NCBI GenBank assembly: GCA_017858055.1 | Contig: JAFMCA010000008.1 | Location: 1-59,842 of the forward strand | Direction: 5' to 3' | DNA from: Flavobacteriaceae bacterium | GTDB lineage: Bacteria; Bacteroidota; Bacteroidia; Flavobacteriales; Flavobacteriaceae | DNA: 59,842 bases | In this document: positions 1 to 9,743 of the stretch, in pieces | Position numbering within the stretch: position 1 is the first letter of the stretch | Layout of the letters: every line of letters begins with the position of its first letter | Notes under the pieces: model-generated | The model's database searches: none | What the model was told of the DNA's origin: nothing | Seen by the model: only the letters and a program-made list of their open reading frames with translations | Made by a program: the position numbers and the translations under genes

Positions 1-384
1 GATTTGTTACGAATACGTCCAGCGATAAAAAAAACACAAACATTCGAAAGTATGGGAGAGGAAGAGCGTTTTCAAAACGAGACCCTCCGCCCTATTTTAA
101 AGCTCCAAAATCCATTGTTAATTGCAGTCTTTCATCATTATATAGAGAAGCGTAAGGGAGTGTTTTACAACTTCAACCTGGATCAGAAGCTTACCTATAT
201 GCAAAACAGTATTCTTCAAGATCAAAAGTTTCGCAATTCCATGATAGGTTTGGTTATAGGGCATTTTACCCTAGGGGAATATTCCGTTTACAAACAGTAT
301 TCCTCATCGCTAAATAAAAGGGTGATGAATCTTATCTTAGAACGTTTAAAAGATCAAATTCATCTTTTTGAAGCTCCCCAGTAA
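1..384 (+). CDS. Conserved flavobacterial protein, C-terminal part, cut by window edge
   Basis: The frame is open from the first base, so the true start lies to the left; the TTG at 4 is not a convincing start. The visible 127 residues are soluble, rich in charged and aromatic residues, with no signal peptide or membrane segment. From memory this resembles a short conserved Flavobacteriia family that databases often label 'glyoxalase', with the feature EERFQN..LRPI.KLQN..L near its N-terminus. I see no glyoxalase metal-binding pattern, so that label should not be taken as function. It converges on the M61 peptidase gene with 14 bases between them. Function unknown. Confidence 0.6.
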   Translation, partial: DLLRIRPAIKKTQTFESMGEEERFQNETLRPILKLQNPLLIAVFHHYIEKRKGVFYNFNLDQKLTYMQNSILQDQKFRNSMIGLVIGHFTLGEYSVYKQYSSSLNKRVMNLILERLKDQIHLFEAPQ

Positions 385-398
385 GACCACAAGGCGGA

Positions 399-2294
399 TT
401 ATTTAAACAACCAGGCTTTTCGTAATGTTACTGCGGCCTCATTGGCAAGAACATCTTCTACGATCCCGTTTACTTTGGCCGTAGGAGTCCCTAAGGTTCC
501 TGTAAGAGTCAGCATTTCACCATTGCGTTTTACTGTAATGCTGAATTCTTTGTTGGCCTCCCAAAGAAAGCTTGGCTGAAAAACCGCATTGATTTCATCC
601 GCATTTTCACGTTTTATTTCTGGAAGTATTTTTCCATCAAGACCAAGAAAGATATCCCCGATTTGGGCCCCCATAGCTTCAATGGTCGAGTTGAGTCCTG
701 AGATCACATATTCCATAATTCCGTCCTCATTGGGCTGAGGAGCAAAGAAAGGCACCCCTGCTTCTTGAAATAAGACAGAAGGTAGAGCAGCATCCGTTTC
801 CCCTCGAATTAATCCAACTTTTGCTAAATAGAGGGAATAATCTATAGGAGTTCCACCCACGATATGATTTTCTATAAATTTTCCGACTTCAGGATAGGTC
901 ATTTCTACGATTTCATCGAAAAGAGCATCGTCTTGAAAAGGGTTCTCTTTTCCGTATTTTCTTGCCAATTCTTGCATTACAGAGAGAATTCCTCGGGCTC
1001 CCCCACTCTGTTCTCTTATGATAATGTCCAAACACATATTGATTAAGGCTCCTTTTTGATAGACGTTTCCATAGTTCGACTGATAGGGCTCATCTACAAT
1101 ACCCGCACTCATTTCGGTAAATGACATGGTATCATCATAGCGTTGGGCGTAGTTTATTTTTTCTAAAAGACGGTTATAAAAGTCGGCTTCATCAATCAAT
1201 CCTTGATTGATTTGAAACAAATTGGCAAAGTATTCTGTAGTTCCCTCATACATCCATAAATGTTTGGACATAACGGGGGTATTGTATTCAAAATTGTGGA
1301 TTTCTTCAGAGTGTACATTTAATGGTGTTAACGTATGAAAAAATTCATGAGAAACCACATCCACCAAGCTTTGCGTTAATTCCCCTGCAGGCATGTCATC
1401 TACAAATACGACAGTGGTTGACGTATGGTGTTCTAAAGCCCCCATCATACCCCCAAAATACTGCAATCGTTCCATGTCCATTAAGTGTAACAAAATGTCA
1501 TAGCTAGGCGTATCGTTGGCATCCCCTAAAAAAGCTTTTTGGGCTTTCATCATTTCCTCTATGGCAGCCTGATAAGCGGTAGCTTGATGCGTTCCTGAAG
1601 GAGAATAGAGAGCAAGTCCTACTTTGATTTCACCCAAATCAAATGAAACGGCATTGGGTTCACTGTATAAAATAGGATTGTCGATGATATGAAAATACCT
1701 TTGTGCATCAAAAACATCCAATGTATCGCTTTTTGAAAGTACAGGAAGAGATGTAAATGGAACCAGCTTTTTGGGTGAGCTAATGGTTAATCGGTAGGGG
1801 ATTTCTTTCATTCCTTTAAAATAACCAATCATGCTGTGTAAATTCAGTAAGAAGGTTTGGTTCTTTTCAAAGTTGGTTCCCCCCATAGGATAAATTTCCT
1901 GCCCGTCTGGACCATCAAAAGTATCGTTTACCCAGTAGGTTAAACGAGCTAATTTAGTAGCTTGAGTGATCTCCCAACTGTTTTCATCCCGCTTTTTGAT
2001 CTCTAATGGGTTTCCTTTTTTGTCAAAAGCCTGAACGTTTTCAGCAAAACGTCCAAAATTGGAGTATTCATAAGTTCCAGGTACAATTTGCGGAATATAA
2101 AATACGGTGGTATTCTCCTTAAATGGAGGAGGTGTTATCGAAATTTGAACCTTGTCGTCCTGAACATCTACCAAGTCTATTCGCGTTTGAATCACATCAG
2201 CAAATGGGCTTTTGGGGGTTCTCAATGCTGCACAACCAACAAAAAGTAATGCTGCAGTTAAACTAAAGAATAATTTAGAAAGTATATTTTTCAT
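399..2294 (-). CDS. M61-family metallopeptidase, lipoprotein
   Basis: A 631-residue predicted lipoprotein: a basic, hydrophobic N-terminus ends in a lipobox (LFVGC, Cys21). The zinc motif HEFFH is at residues 316-320, and a downstream Glu in MYEGTTEYF (about 349) is the expected third ligand, as in M61 glycyl aminopeptidase-like enzymes. The C-terminal part has the PDZ-like region usual for the family. It probably cleaves peptides at the cell envelope or in the periplasm. It follows the DUF2461 gene by 10 bases and reads with it, so the two are probably cotranscribed with the DUF885 peptidase upstream. The substrate cannot be told from sequence. Confidence 0.9.
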   Translation of the reverse strand: MKNILSKLFFSLTAALLFVGCAALRTPKSPFADVIQTRIDLVDVQDDKVQISITPPPFKENTTVFYIPQIVPGTYEYSNFGRFAENVQAFDKKGNPLEIKKRDENSWEITQATKLARLTYWVNDTFDGPDGQEIYPMGGTNFEKNQTFLLNLHSMIGYFKGMKEIPYRLTISSPKKLVPFTSLPVLSKSDTLDVFDAQRYFHIIDNPILYSEPNAVSFDLGEIKVGLALYSPSGTHQATAYQAAIEEMMKAQKAFLGDANDTPSYDILLHLMDMERLQYFGGMMGALEHHTSTTVVFVDDMPAGELTQSLVDVVSHEFFHTLTPLNVHSEEIHNFEYNTPVMSKHLWMYEGTTEYFANLFQINQGLIDEADFYNRLLEKINYAQRYDDTMSFTEMSAGIVDEPYQSNYGNVYQKGALINMCLDIIIREQSGGARGILSVMQELARKYGKENPFQDDALFDEIVEMTYPEVGKFIENHIVGGTPIDYSLYLAKVGLIRGETDAALPSVLFQEAGVPFFAPQPNEDGIMEYVISGLNSTIEAMGAQIGDIFLGLDGKILPEIKRENADEINAVFQPSFLWEANKEFSITVKRNGEMLTLTGTLGTPTAKVNGIVEDVLANEAAVTLRKAWLFK

Positions 2295-2304
2295 TTTAAG
2301 AAAA

Positions 2305-2976
2305 TTAGAGGAGGGATTCTCCGTTTAAATTTGTGGTTAAGACACTGGACATATAGTCAAAAAAAGGCCGTATTGCATTAAAATGTTCGATAAGATGTTT
2401 TTGAAAATCAGCAGCCAACACTTCGCTGTCTGTGAATTTTTTTATGAACAAATACTGTTTCTTTTTTATGAGATCGATATCTGCATGCTCCTTTGAGAAG
2501 CCTTTAGGAGCAGATTTCACTTCATCTCCTTGGAGTTCCCCCCAATAGGATTTTAATTTCGGATTAGCCATAAGGTTCCGTAATTCTTGTGCATCCATTT
2601 CCAATTCTTTACGAATGCGCAGTAAGTCGTCCTTATTAGGATCCCAGAACCCTGTAGCGATAAAGGAATCCCCTGGAGCTATATGCAAGTAATACCCCCC
2701 ACGCAATTGTGGTTTTTTTCGGTGAAATGAAATTCCAAAATGGGTTTTAAATGGCGTTTTATCATTAGAAAAACGAACGTCTCTATAAATGCGAAAGAGT
2801 TTGGCTCGCTCAATCTCATCGGTTTGATTTAAAGCATTTTTGAGTTCCTCAGCAAACTGCTTAATTTCGGTTTCAAGGCTTTTGAATCGAGGTTTTTGAG
2901 GGTCAAACCATTCTCGTGTATTGTTTTGAGTCAATTCGGTATAAAAAGCGAAAACGTCGGGATTTATTTTACTCAT
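2305..2976 (-). CDS. DUF2461 family protein
   Basis: 223 residues, matching the DUF2461/TIGR02453 family in length and in typical features: an N-terminal F.F...L..NN..EWF segment, RIYRDVRFS.DK.P.K around residues 62-80, and GGYY.HI..... near residue 93. There is no signal peptide, so it should be cytoplasmic. The biochemical role of the family is unknown. It lies between two envelope peptidase genes with gaps of about 10 bases on each side, which implies cotranscription but does not prove a shared pathway. Confidence 0.85.
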   Translation of the reverse strand: MSKINPDVFAFYTELTQNNTREWFDPQKPRFKSLETEIKQFAEELKNALNQTDEIERAKLFRIYRDVRFSNDKTPFKTHFGISFHRKKPQLRGGYYLHIAPGDSFIATGFWDPNKDDLLRIRKELEMDAQELRNLMANPKLKSYWGELQGDEVKSAPKGFSKEHADIDLIKKKQYLFIKKFTDSEVLAADFQKHLIEHFNAIRPFFDYMSSVLTTNLNGESLL

Positions 2977-2985
2977 CGTTTGGTT

Positions 2986-4749
2986 TTAGTTTAGTGAATT
3001 TGCGATCCAGCGGATTATTTTATCTTCCAAATAAGCCAAAGGAATACAACCGGATTCCAATACAATTCTATGAAATACTTTTATATCAAATGCTGCTCCA
3101 AGCTCTTTTTCTGCTTGTTGACGTAAGGATTGAATTTTAAGTTGTCCAATTTTATAAGACAACGCTTGACCTGGATTGGCCATATAACGTTCAATTTCAG
3201 AAACAATACTCGCCTCTGATTCTGCTTCGTTATCTAAGGAATATTGAATGGCTTGCTCCCGAGTCCATCCTTTGGCATGTAATCCGGTATCCACTACCAA
3301 ACGAACTGCACGATGCATTTCAGCACCCAGCATTCCAAAATACTGATAGGGGTCTGTATATAACCCAAGCTCCTTACCTAAGGATTCTGTATAAAGGGCC
3401 CATCCTTCCCCATAGGCACTATACCAAAGATCTTTTCTGAAAGAAGGCAAAGCTGTATTTTCTTGTTGGAGTGAAATCTGAAAGTGATGCCCCGGTATCG
3501 CTTCATGTAAGAATAAATCTTCATCGGAGTACATATTGTATTGAGTTACCTCAGGAATAGGAACATAAAAAATTCCTGGACGTGTACCGTCCAGTGATCC
3601 TGGATTGTACTCTGCACTAGCAGAGCTTTCTCTAAAAGCTTCTGTACGCCTTACTTCAAAAGGAGTTTTTGGCTGTAATTCAAAAAGGGTATTCACCTGA
3701 GGCAGCATGCGCTCTTGAATAGCGTAAAAATTAGCAATAACTTCCTGGGGATCTTTAAAAGGCATCAACTCTTTTTTATTTCGAACTTCTTCAAAAAAAG
3801 CTTTTAAGTCGCCTTTAAATCCGAGTTGAGTTTTGACTTTTTCCATTTCCTGACCAATACGAGCTACCTCATTTAATCCAAGCTCATGGATTTCATCAGC
3901 GGTCATATGGGTAGTAGTGTATAATTTTATAGCGTACTGATAGTAAGCTGCTCCACCTTCCAGTGCATTGTAACCACTGGTTTCACGAGCAGCATCGAAG
4001 TATTCGTTTGCCATAAAATCATGAAGTTTTTTATACGCTGGGACGATTTGATTTAGAACCATCTCCTCATAGGCTTTTTTTAATCGGTTTTGGGAGGCTT
4101 CTTCTATCGTTGAAGGGAAATTGAGAACAGGTTTGTAAAATAGATGTTCTTCAAGATTGGTGGTTGTCATTTCTTCCAATTGAGGAACAACTTTAAGGAC
4201 AAGCGATTTAGGAAGTACCAAGCCACTTTGTATCCCTTCTCTCATTTTCAATTGAGCGCTATGGAGCCAATCCAAATACCCTTCTATACGGATCAACCAA
4301 TTGTCGTAATCTTGAACAGTTTTAAAGGGTTGTGCCCCTTCTCCACTGGCCAACTGTCCCATAGTAAGCTGGAATCCCCACATTTGATCTATGGGCATTT
4401 GATTTTTTTTAAACTCCATCCCCTGAAGTGCCATTTCACATTCCCACTTTAAAATATGCAAACTCAACCCAGCCTCTTGGTCTAAAGAGTCCCAATCAAA
4501 CTGTTCAATTTGTTTTAAATAGCTTGAATAAAAGGCCTTCGCTTTTTCTTCAAATTCTGGCGAAAGAAAGTTGGGCAGTGTATCGTTATATCGCGGATCT
4601 CCTTGAAAAGTTCCCTTAATTCGATACAGTGCTAGACTCTCTTGATAAAAAGACTCAAAAAAAGGGTCTACATCCTGAACGTTGTCTTTAGGATTGCTTT
4701 GGCAAGAAAAAAACAACAAACAAATAAAGAATAAAAAAAGATTTCGCAT
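2986..4749 (-). CDS. DUF885 family putative metallopeptidase, lipoprotein
   Basis: The ATG at 4749 is preferred over the upstream in-frame ATG at 4806, because it puts a lipoprotein signal (MRNLFLFFICLLFFSC) at the very N-terminus; the longer version would bury it. The 587-residue protein carries HEAIPGHHFQ in its C-terminal half, a zinc-binding signature typical of DUF885 proteins, some of which act on peptides or dipeptide-like substrates. It is probably anchored in the envelope. It starts 62 bases after hisIE and reads the same way. A near-consensus -7 box (TACATTTA, 4779-4786) lies in that gap, so it may have its own promoter. Confidence 0.85.
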   Translation of the reverse strand: MRNLFLFFICLLFFSCQSNPKDNVQDVDPFFESFYQESLALYRIKGTFQGDPRYNDTLPNFLSPEFEEKAKAFYSSYLKQIEQFDWDSLDQEAGLSLHILKWECEMALQGMEFKKNQMPIDQMWGFQLTMGQLASGEGAQPFKTVQDYDNWLIRIEGYLDWLHSAQLKMREGIQSGLVLPKSLVLKVVPQLEEMTTTNLEEHLFYKPVLNFPSTIEEASQNRLKKAYEEMVLNQIVPAYKKLHDFMANEYFDAARETSGYNALEGGAAYYQYAIKLYTTTHMTADEIHELGLNEVARIGQEMEKVKTQLGFKGDLKAFFEEVRNKKELMPFKDPQEVIANFYAIQERMLPQVNTLFELQPKTPFEVRRTEAFRESSASAEYNPGSLDGTRPGIFYVPIPEVTQYNMYSDEDLFLHEAIPGHHFQISLQQENTALPSFRKDLWYSAYGEGWALYTESLGKELGLYTDPYQYFGMLGAEMHRAVRLVVDTGLHAKGWTREQAIQYSLDNEAESEASIVSEIERYMANPGQALSYKIGQLKIQSLRQQAEKELGAAFDIKVFHRIVLESGCIPLAYLEDKIIRWIANSLN

Positions 4750-4811
4750 GAGAAAGTTATTTTGATTTGAGGAAGTTAAATGTACATTTTTTATAAGCAT
4801 CTTCAAAGAGT

Positions 4812-5408
4812 TTATCCCTTACGAGCGGCAAGAGTTTTTACTATATCGGCTAAGGTAAAGCCCTTTGCTTGTAAAAGAATTAAGTAGTGAAACAATAAAT
4901 CTGCGCTTTCGTTAAGAAAGAGATCCTCCTGATCATCCTTTGCTTCGATTACGGTTTCTATAGCTTCCTCCCCTACTTTCTGAGCAATTTTATTGATTCC
5001 CTCACGAAATAATGAAGCCACATAGCTGTTTGGTGCATTGGCTGCTTTTCGCTGTGCAATAGTTGCTTCTAATTCTTCTAGAAATGCTAAGGGAGCAGTA
5101 TTTGATTCACCCCAACACGTATCCGTTCCCTTATGACAAGTCGGTCCCTCCGGTTTTGCGTAAATCAGCAGACTGTCTTGATCACAGTCTAGGTGAATGG
5201 AAACCAAGTTGAGAAAATTTCCACTTTCTTCCCCTTTAGTCCATAAACGTTGCTTTGACCGACTAAAAAAGGTTACTTTTTGAAGTTTTTGGGTAACCTC
5301 CAATGCTTCTTCATTCATATAACCGAGCATCAATACTTTGTTTGTGATTGCATCTTGAACGATTGCTGGGATTAATTGATCGGGAGTTTTTGAAAAATCT
5401 GCTTTCAT
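4812..5408 (-). CDS. hisIE: Bifunctional phosphoribosyl-AMP cyclohydrolase / phosphoribosyl-ATP pyrophosphatase
   Basis: 198 residues with two fused enzymes of histidine synthesis. The N-terminal HisI domain shows the metal-binding segment LDCDQDSLL and the cysteines in [11 protein letters not shown] (about residues 72-97). The C-terminal HisE domain (from about 108) has the acidic helices [13 protein letters not shown] and [10 protein letters not shown]. Together they catalyse steps 2 and 3 of the pathway. The start codon overlaps the end of hisF by 4 bases, consistent with translational coupling. It is the last gene of the his operon. Confidence 0.97.
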   Translation of the reverse strand: MKADFSKTPDQLIPAIVQDAITNKVLMLGYMNEEALEVTQKLQKVTFFSRSKQRLWTKGEESGNFLNLVSIHLDCDQDSLLIYAKPEGPTCHKGTDTCWGESNTAPLAFLEELEATIAQRKAANAPNSYVASLFREGINKIAQKVGEEAIETVIEAKDDQEDLFLNESADLLFHYLILLQAKGFTLADIVKTLAARKG

Positions 5409-6169
5409 AAGGTTTCTATACGTACAGCAATTTGCTGTTGTTTGAGTTCGTTTTTAAGTTCGGGTATTGAAATTTCTCCAAAGTGAAAAACACTAGCAGC
5501 TAATGCAGCATCGGCTTTACCTTCTTTAAAAGTATCTATAAAATGAGAAACATTACCCGCTCCACCGGATGCTATGATGGGAATGTTAATTGTTTCGGAC
5601 AGTTGGGCAAGTGCATGATTGGCAAATCCTTGTTTTGTTCCGTCATGATTCATCGAGGTAAAGAGAATCTCTCCTGCTCCTCTGGATTCCACTTCCTTTG
5701 CCCATTCAAACAAATCCAGTTCCGTAGGCACTTTCCCTCCGACCAAATGTACTTTCCACTGGTTCTCAATTTGTTTTGCATCGATAGCCACTACAACACA
5801 TTGAGAACCAAATTGTAGTGCCAATTCATTAATTAGATCTGGATTTTTAACTGCTGCTGAATTGATGGATACTTTATCCGCTCCGTTTTTTAAAAGTACT
5901 TCTACATCGGCTATGGAGCTAATCCCACCGCCTACAGTAAAGGGAATGTCGATCGCTGCAGCCACTCGCAACACCAAGTCTGCGAGAGTTTTCCGCTTTT
6001 GTTCGGTAGCTGAAATATCTAAAAAAACCAATTCATCAGCTTGCTCAAGGGCATATTGGGTTGCAAGTTCAACAGGGTCTCCCGCATCCCGTAGGTCAAC
6101 GAAATTTACCCCTTTAACCGTCCTGCCGTCTTTGATGTCCAAACAAGGAATAATGCGTTTAGTCAGCAT
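5405..6169 (-). CDS. hisF: Imidazole glycerol phosphate synthase, cyclase subunit
   Basis: 254 residues, a (beta/alpha)8 barrel of normal length. It opens with [19 protein letters not shown], holding the catalytic Asp of beta-strand 1; the second catalytic Asp is in VVVAIDAK (about 130), and phosphate-binding GGG and SGGAGN motifs follow. It pairs with HisH to turn PRFAR and ammonia into imidazole glycerol phosphate and AICAR. Its first 11 bases overlap the end of the small ORF at 6159-6266, and its end overlaps hisIE by 4 bases. Confidence 0.97.
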   Translation of the reverse strand: MLTKRIIPCLDIKDGRTVKGVNFVDLRDAGDPVELATQYALEQADELVFLDISATEQKRKTLADLVLRVAAAIDIPFTVGGGISSIADVEVLLKNGADKVSINSAAVKNPDLINELALQFGSQCVVVAIDAKQIENQWKVHLVGGKVPTELDLFEWAKEVESRGAGEILFTSMNHDGTKQGFANHALAQLSETINIPIIASGGAGNVSHFIDTFKEGKADAALAASVFHFGEISIPELKNELKQQQIAVRIETL

Positions 6170-6266
6170 ATGAAATAAGCTTTAGGTAGAGATCCATTTC
6201 TTTGCATCGTTCTAAATTTTTATCCTGACTCGTTTCATTCACAAAACGCAATGTTTTTATAATCAT
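6159..6266 (-). CDS. 35-codon ORF between hisA and hisF, unknown
   Basis: The reading frame begins [14 protein letters not shown] and ends LKLISYAD, 35 residues, with no membrane segment. Its ATG overlaps the hisA stop as ATGA, and its TAA lies 11 bases inside hisF in another frame. Without it, the hisA-hisF interval would be the only real gap (93 bases) in an operon where every other junction abuts or overlaps by 1, 4 or 11 bases. It could be a genuine small protein, a coupling device that hands ribosomes from hisA to hisF, or the remnant of a lost gene. I do not recognise the peptide. Confidence 0.5.
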   Translation of the reverse strand: MIIKTLRFVNETSQDKNLERCKEMDLYLKLISYAD

Positions 6267-6985
6267 GAGCTAAGTATAAATTTTTCTATTTGTTTTAATG
6301 AAATACGATTTTCATAAATTGCCTTACCAATGATCACTCCTTCACAGCCAAGCTCTTGAAGTTGCGGAAGCTCTTCAAAAGTAGAAATTCCTCCCGAAGC
6401 AATGAGCTTTATGTTTACTTTAGAGAGCAAGCTGCGGTAGAGCTCAAAAGCGGGTCCTTCTAGCATTCCATCCTTACTAATATCGGTACAAATAACGTAG
6501 GAGATCCCTTTCGCTTGATACGATTGCACAAAATCAAAGAGGTTCAATTGAGAGGTTTCGAGCCAACCGTCTGTGGCAATATACAACCCCTTCACATCAG
6601 CCCCTAGAATGATTTTTTCAGCGCCGTAGTTTTCAATCCATGAAACAAAAGTATCTGAATCCTTAACGGCGATACTCCCTCCCGTAATTTGATTGGCTCC
6701 ACTTTCGAAGGCAATTTTGAGATCGGTATCAGATTTTAATCCCCCCCCAAAATCAATTTTAAGCGAGGTTTGACTTGCTAGGGTTTCCAGGACCTTATAA
6801 TTGACAATTTGTTTCGATTTAGCCCCGTCCAAATCGACTAAATGGAGGTGTTGGATTCCATGAGCTTCAAAGGCTTTAGCTACTTCTAGGGGAGATTCGT
6901 TATAGATTTTTTTGGTAGTATAATCCCCTTTAGATAAGCGCACACATTTTCCTTCTATAATGTCTATTGCGGGTAGTATTCTCAT
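6263..6985 (-). CDS. hisA: ProFAR isomerase
   Basis: 240 residues with the HisA barrel signature: [21 protein letters not shown] at the N-terminus carries the catalytic Asp, DFGGGL and IASGGI hold phosphate, and the second catalytic Asp is in [11 protein letters not shown]. It opens the aminoaldose ring of ProFAR to give PRFAR, the HisF substrate. Its start overlaps the hisH end by 4 bases, and its stop overlaps the ATG of the 35-codon ORF. Confidence 0.97.
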   Translation of the reverse strand: MRILPAIDIIEGKCVRLSKGDYTTKKIYNESPLEVAKAFEAHGIQHLHLVDLDGAKSKQIVNYKVLETLASQTSLKIDFGGGLKSDTDLKIAFESGANQITGGSIAVKDSDTFVSWIENYGAEKIILGADVKGLYIATDGWLETSQLNLFDFVQSYQAKGISYVICTDISKDGMLEGPAFELYRSLLSKVNIKLIASGGISTFEELPQLQELGCEGVIIGKAIYENRISLKQIEKFILSS

Positions 6986-7566
6986 TGGGATAGATTTAAA
7001 AAATTGCGTAAAAGAAGTTGCCCTTTCCTACTGCTTTTTTCAGGATGAAATTGGACCCCATAAAAATTATCCTTTTGTAAGGCCACGCTATACTCTCCAT
7101 TGTAATTGCTCGTTGCCACCGTTTCCTCCAATTGTGGTACATAAAAAGAATGTACCAAATACATATAGGAGTTAGAAGAGATGCCTTCAAACAATGGACC
7201 TTTAAGGTCGTGAATACTGTTCCAACCCATTTGAGGAACCTTCACTTGATTCGAAAAGCGTTTGACGGTTCCTTTTATGATTCCCAATCCTTTCACATCA
7301 CCCTCCTCGCTGTGCTCACATAGCAGTTGCATCCCCAAGCAGATTCCCAAAACGGGTTGTTTTAGGTTAGGAATTAACTTGTCCAATCCGTAATGGTGTA
7401 ATTTTTTCATGGCACTTCCAGCCGCACCCTGACCCGGAAAAATGACCTTATCCGCACTCCGGATCTCACGCTCATTTGAGGTTAATAAACTAGATACCCC
7501 TAGACGCTCCAAAGCAAATTGAAGGCTTTTCGTATTTCCCGCTCCGTAATCAATAATAGCAATCAT
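6982..7566 (-). CDS. hisH: Imidazole glycerol phosphate synthase, glutaminase subunit
   Basis: 194 residues, a class I glutamine amidotransferase. The nucleophile Cys is in GICLGMQLL, and the catalytic His and Glu are in GVQFHPEKS near the C-terminus; the N-terminal [10 protein letters not shown] is typical of HisH. It supplies ammonia to HisF. The gene abuts hisB with no spacer and overlaps hisA by 4 bases. Confidence 0.97.
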   Translation of the reverse strand: MIAIIDYGAGNTKSLQFALERLGVSSLLTSNEREIRSADKVIFPGQGAAGSAMKKLHHYGLDKLIPNLKQPVLGICLGMQLLCEHSEEGDVKGLGIIKGTVKRFSNQVKVPQMGWNSIHDLKGPLFEGISSNSYMYLVHSFYVPQLEETVATSNYNGEYSVALQKDNFYGVQFHPEKSSRKGQLLLRNFLNLSQ

Positions 7567-8694
7567 TTACAAACTTCCTTTCGTTGAGGGTAGAATCATT
7601 TTCTCTGGGTCGCGTTTTACTGCACCTTTGATTGCTTTGGCAAAAGCTTTGAAAATGGCTTCAATTTTATGGTGTTCGTTCGTTCCTTCAGCTTTGATGT
7701 TGATATTTGCTTTCGCACCATCGGAAAAGGATTTAAAAAAATGGAAAAACATTTCAGTTGGCATTTTGCCAATCATCTCCCGCTTGAATTCAGTTTCCCA
7801 AACCAACCAACTTCGACCCCCAAAATCTATGGCTACTTGAGCTAAGCAATCGTCCATAGGCAAGCAAAAACCATATCGTTCCATTCCTAATTTATTACTT
7901 AACGCTTGGGAAAATGCTTCTCCAAGAGCAATTGCCGTATCTTCTATCGTGTGGTGTTCATCAACTTCAAGATCTCCCTTTACACTGAGGCGAATATCCA
8001 TACCGCCATGGCGAGCCAATTGGTCTAACATGTGATCAAAAAAAACAATTCCTGTTGTGATCTCACTTTTCCCTGTGCCGTCTATGTTGAGTTCGAGATG
8101 GATGGCTGTTTCTTTTGTTTTCCTCTCGTAGCTTACTTGGCGTTGGTCCAGTTTTAAAAACGAATAGATTTCCTTCCAAGAAGTGGTGTTTAAAACAATC
8201 GGAAGCGATGCTTTAGTTTCCAATTCCCCCTCGCCCAGATGGGGATCATTGGCAAGGAACAATCCCTTACAACCGATGTTTTTTGCAAGTTCCATATCGG
8301 TAAGTCGATCTCCAATGACATAGGATTTACTCAAATCGTATTCTGGGTTTCCGAGGTACGAGGTCAGCATTCCTGTTCGTGGTTTACGAGTAGGTGCATT
8401 GTCTTGAGGAAGACTTTTATCGATCAAAACTTCATTAAATTCAATCCCTTCGTTTTGGAACGCTCGAAGCAGAAAATGTTGAACTGGCCAAAAGGTTTCT
8501 TCTGGAAAAGATGCTGTTCCCAAGCCGTCTTGGTTGGTAATCATTACCAATTCAAAATTCAGTTCTTTTGCAATTTTTCCTAAGTAGGTAAATGCCCCGG
8601 GATAAAAGTCCAATTTCTCAAAGGAGTCTAATTGATAGCCTTCTGGTTCTAGTGCCAAAGTACCATCACGGTCTATAAACAATACTTTTTTCAT
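7567..8694 (-). CDS. hisB: Bifunctional histidinol-phosphatase / imidazoleglycerol-phosphate dehydratase
   Basis: 375 residues with two domains. The N-terminal HAD phosphatase (about 1-170) shows the nucleophile motif FIDRDGTL and [12 protein letters not shown]. The C-terminal dehydratase (from about 185) has the metal-binding [30 protein letters not shown] and [12 protein letters not shown] motifs. It performs two separate steps of the pathway. The fused form occurs in enterobacteria and many Bacteroidota. It overlaps hisC by 4 bases and abuts hisH. Confidence 0.97.
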   Translation of the reverse strand: MKKVLFIDRDGTLALEPEGYQLDSFEKLDFYPGAFTYLGKIAKELNFELVMITNQDGLGTASFPEETFWPVQHFLLRAFQNEGIEFNEVLIDKSLPQDNAPTRKPRTGMLTSYLGNPEYDLSKSYVIGDRLTDMELAKNIGCKGLFLANDPHLGEGELETKASLPIVLNTTSWKEIYSFLKLDQRQVSYERKTKETAIHLELNIDGTGKSEITTGIVFFDHMLDQLARHGGMDIRLSVKGDLEVDEHHTIEDTAIALGEAFSQALSNKLGMERYGFCLPMDDCLAQVAIDFGGRSWLVWETEFKREMIGKMPTEMFFHFFKSFSDGAKANINIKAEGTNEHHKIEAIFKAFAKAIKGAVKRDPEKMILPSTKGSL

Positions 8695-9743
8695 ACTGAA
8701 TAACTTATTTTTTTTAACGCTTCGATCAAACGGTCATTTTCTTCTGGACGGCCTACACTGATCCGAAGGGTGTTTTCACAATTTAAGTTTTTAGATGGAT
8801 TGCGAACTACGATTCCCTCAGAGATCAACTGTTGGTAACGCAATAGACTGTCATCCACACGAATCAAAACAAAATTTGCGTCAGAAGGGTAACAGTGAAG
8901 TACTATGGGAAGAGTTGCCAAAGCGTCTTCCAATCGCTTTCTTTCGGAAAGCAACACAGCGACTTGCGCTCCTACTTTATCCTGCTCTTTAAGTCGTGTT
9001 AACGCAGCATTAATCGTTAGTGAATTGATATTATACGGTGCTTTTATCCGATTGAAAAAAGCAATCATTTCAGGGTGAGCAAAAGCCATTCCTAAACGTG
9101 CTCCAGCCATACCTTGTGCCTTTGAAAATGTTTGACAAACAAGGAGATTGGGATATTTGTCAAGCCAAGACACCACCGAGGGATTTGAGCTAAATTCAAC
9201 ATAAGCCTCATCCACTACAACCAAACCTGAAAAGTTTTGAAGAAGCTGTTCAATTGTGTTTAAATCAAAGTTATTGGCAGTTGGATTGTTTGGTGTTGGA
9301 ATAAAAATCACTTTGGTGGTCTCATTTATGGCTCCCAGTATGGCCGCTATATCCAATTGAAAATTAACTGTAAGAGGAACTTCTTGGACGCCGACCCCAT
9401 GTAAATTTGCGGCTACTTTGTACATACCAAAAGTTGGAGGAAAAATCATAATTTGATCTTTTCCAGGAGCACAGCTTCCCATAATCACCTGAGAAATAAA
9501 TTCGTCGCTACCGTTGCTCAAATAGAGTTGATCTTCCTCTACTCCTTTCCAAAGGGCAATTTCTTTTTTTAATTGCTGTTGTAAAGGATCAGGATAACGA
9601 TTGACAACACTTTCAAATGGATTTTCATTGGCATCCAATAAAATCATTTTTCTACCATCGCCCTCAAATTCTTGACGTGCAGATTGGTATGGAGCCAAGG
9701 ATATTAATGAGGGACGGATGTATTTTGAGAGATTAAATTCCAT
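8691..9743 (-). CDS. hisC: Histidinol-phosphate aminotransferase
   Basis: 350 residues, fold-type I PLP aminotransferase. DANENPF at the N-terminus, NPNNPTAN-type substrate loop ([11 protein letters not shown]), VVDEAYVEF, the PLP lysine in [16 protein letters not shown] and the C-terminal [10 protein letters not shown] are all as expected. It transfers the amino group from glutamate to imidazole acetol phosphate. Its start lies 11 bases inside the end of hisD. Confidence 0.96.
   Translation of the reverse strand: MEFNLSKYIRPSLISLAPYQSARQEFEGDGRKMILLDANENPFESVVNRYPDPLQQQLKKEIALWKGVEEDQLYLSNGSDEFISQVIMGSCAPGKDQIMIFPPTFGMYKVAANLHGVGVQEVPLTVNFQLDIAAILGAINETTKVIFIPTPNNPTANNFDLNTIEQLLQNFSGLVVVDEAYVEFSSNPSVVSWLDKYPNLLVCQTFSKAQGMAGARLGMAFAHPEMIAFFNRIKAPYNINSLTINAALTRLKEQDKVGAQVAVLLSERKRLEDALATLPIVLHCYPSDANFVLIRVDDSLLRYQQLISEGIVVRNPSKNLNCENTLRISVGRPEENDRLIEALKKISYSV

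Noticed and set aside
2986-4806. Longer DUF885 protein starting at 4806
   Set aside because: Would place the lipoprotein signal internally; ATG at 4749 is more plausible.
5862-6173. 103-codon ORF antisense to hisF
   Set aside because: Opposite to a fully conserved HisF sequence; Ser/Thr-rich translation without recognisable features.
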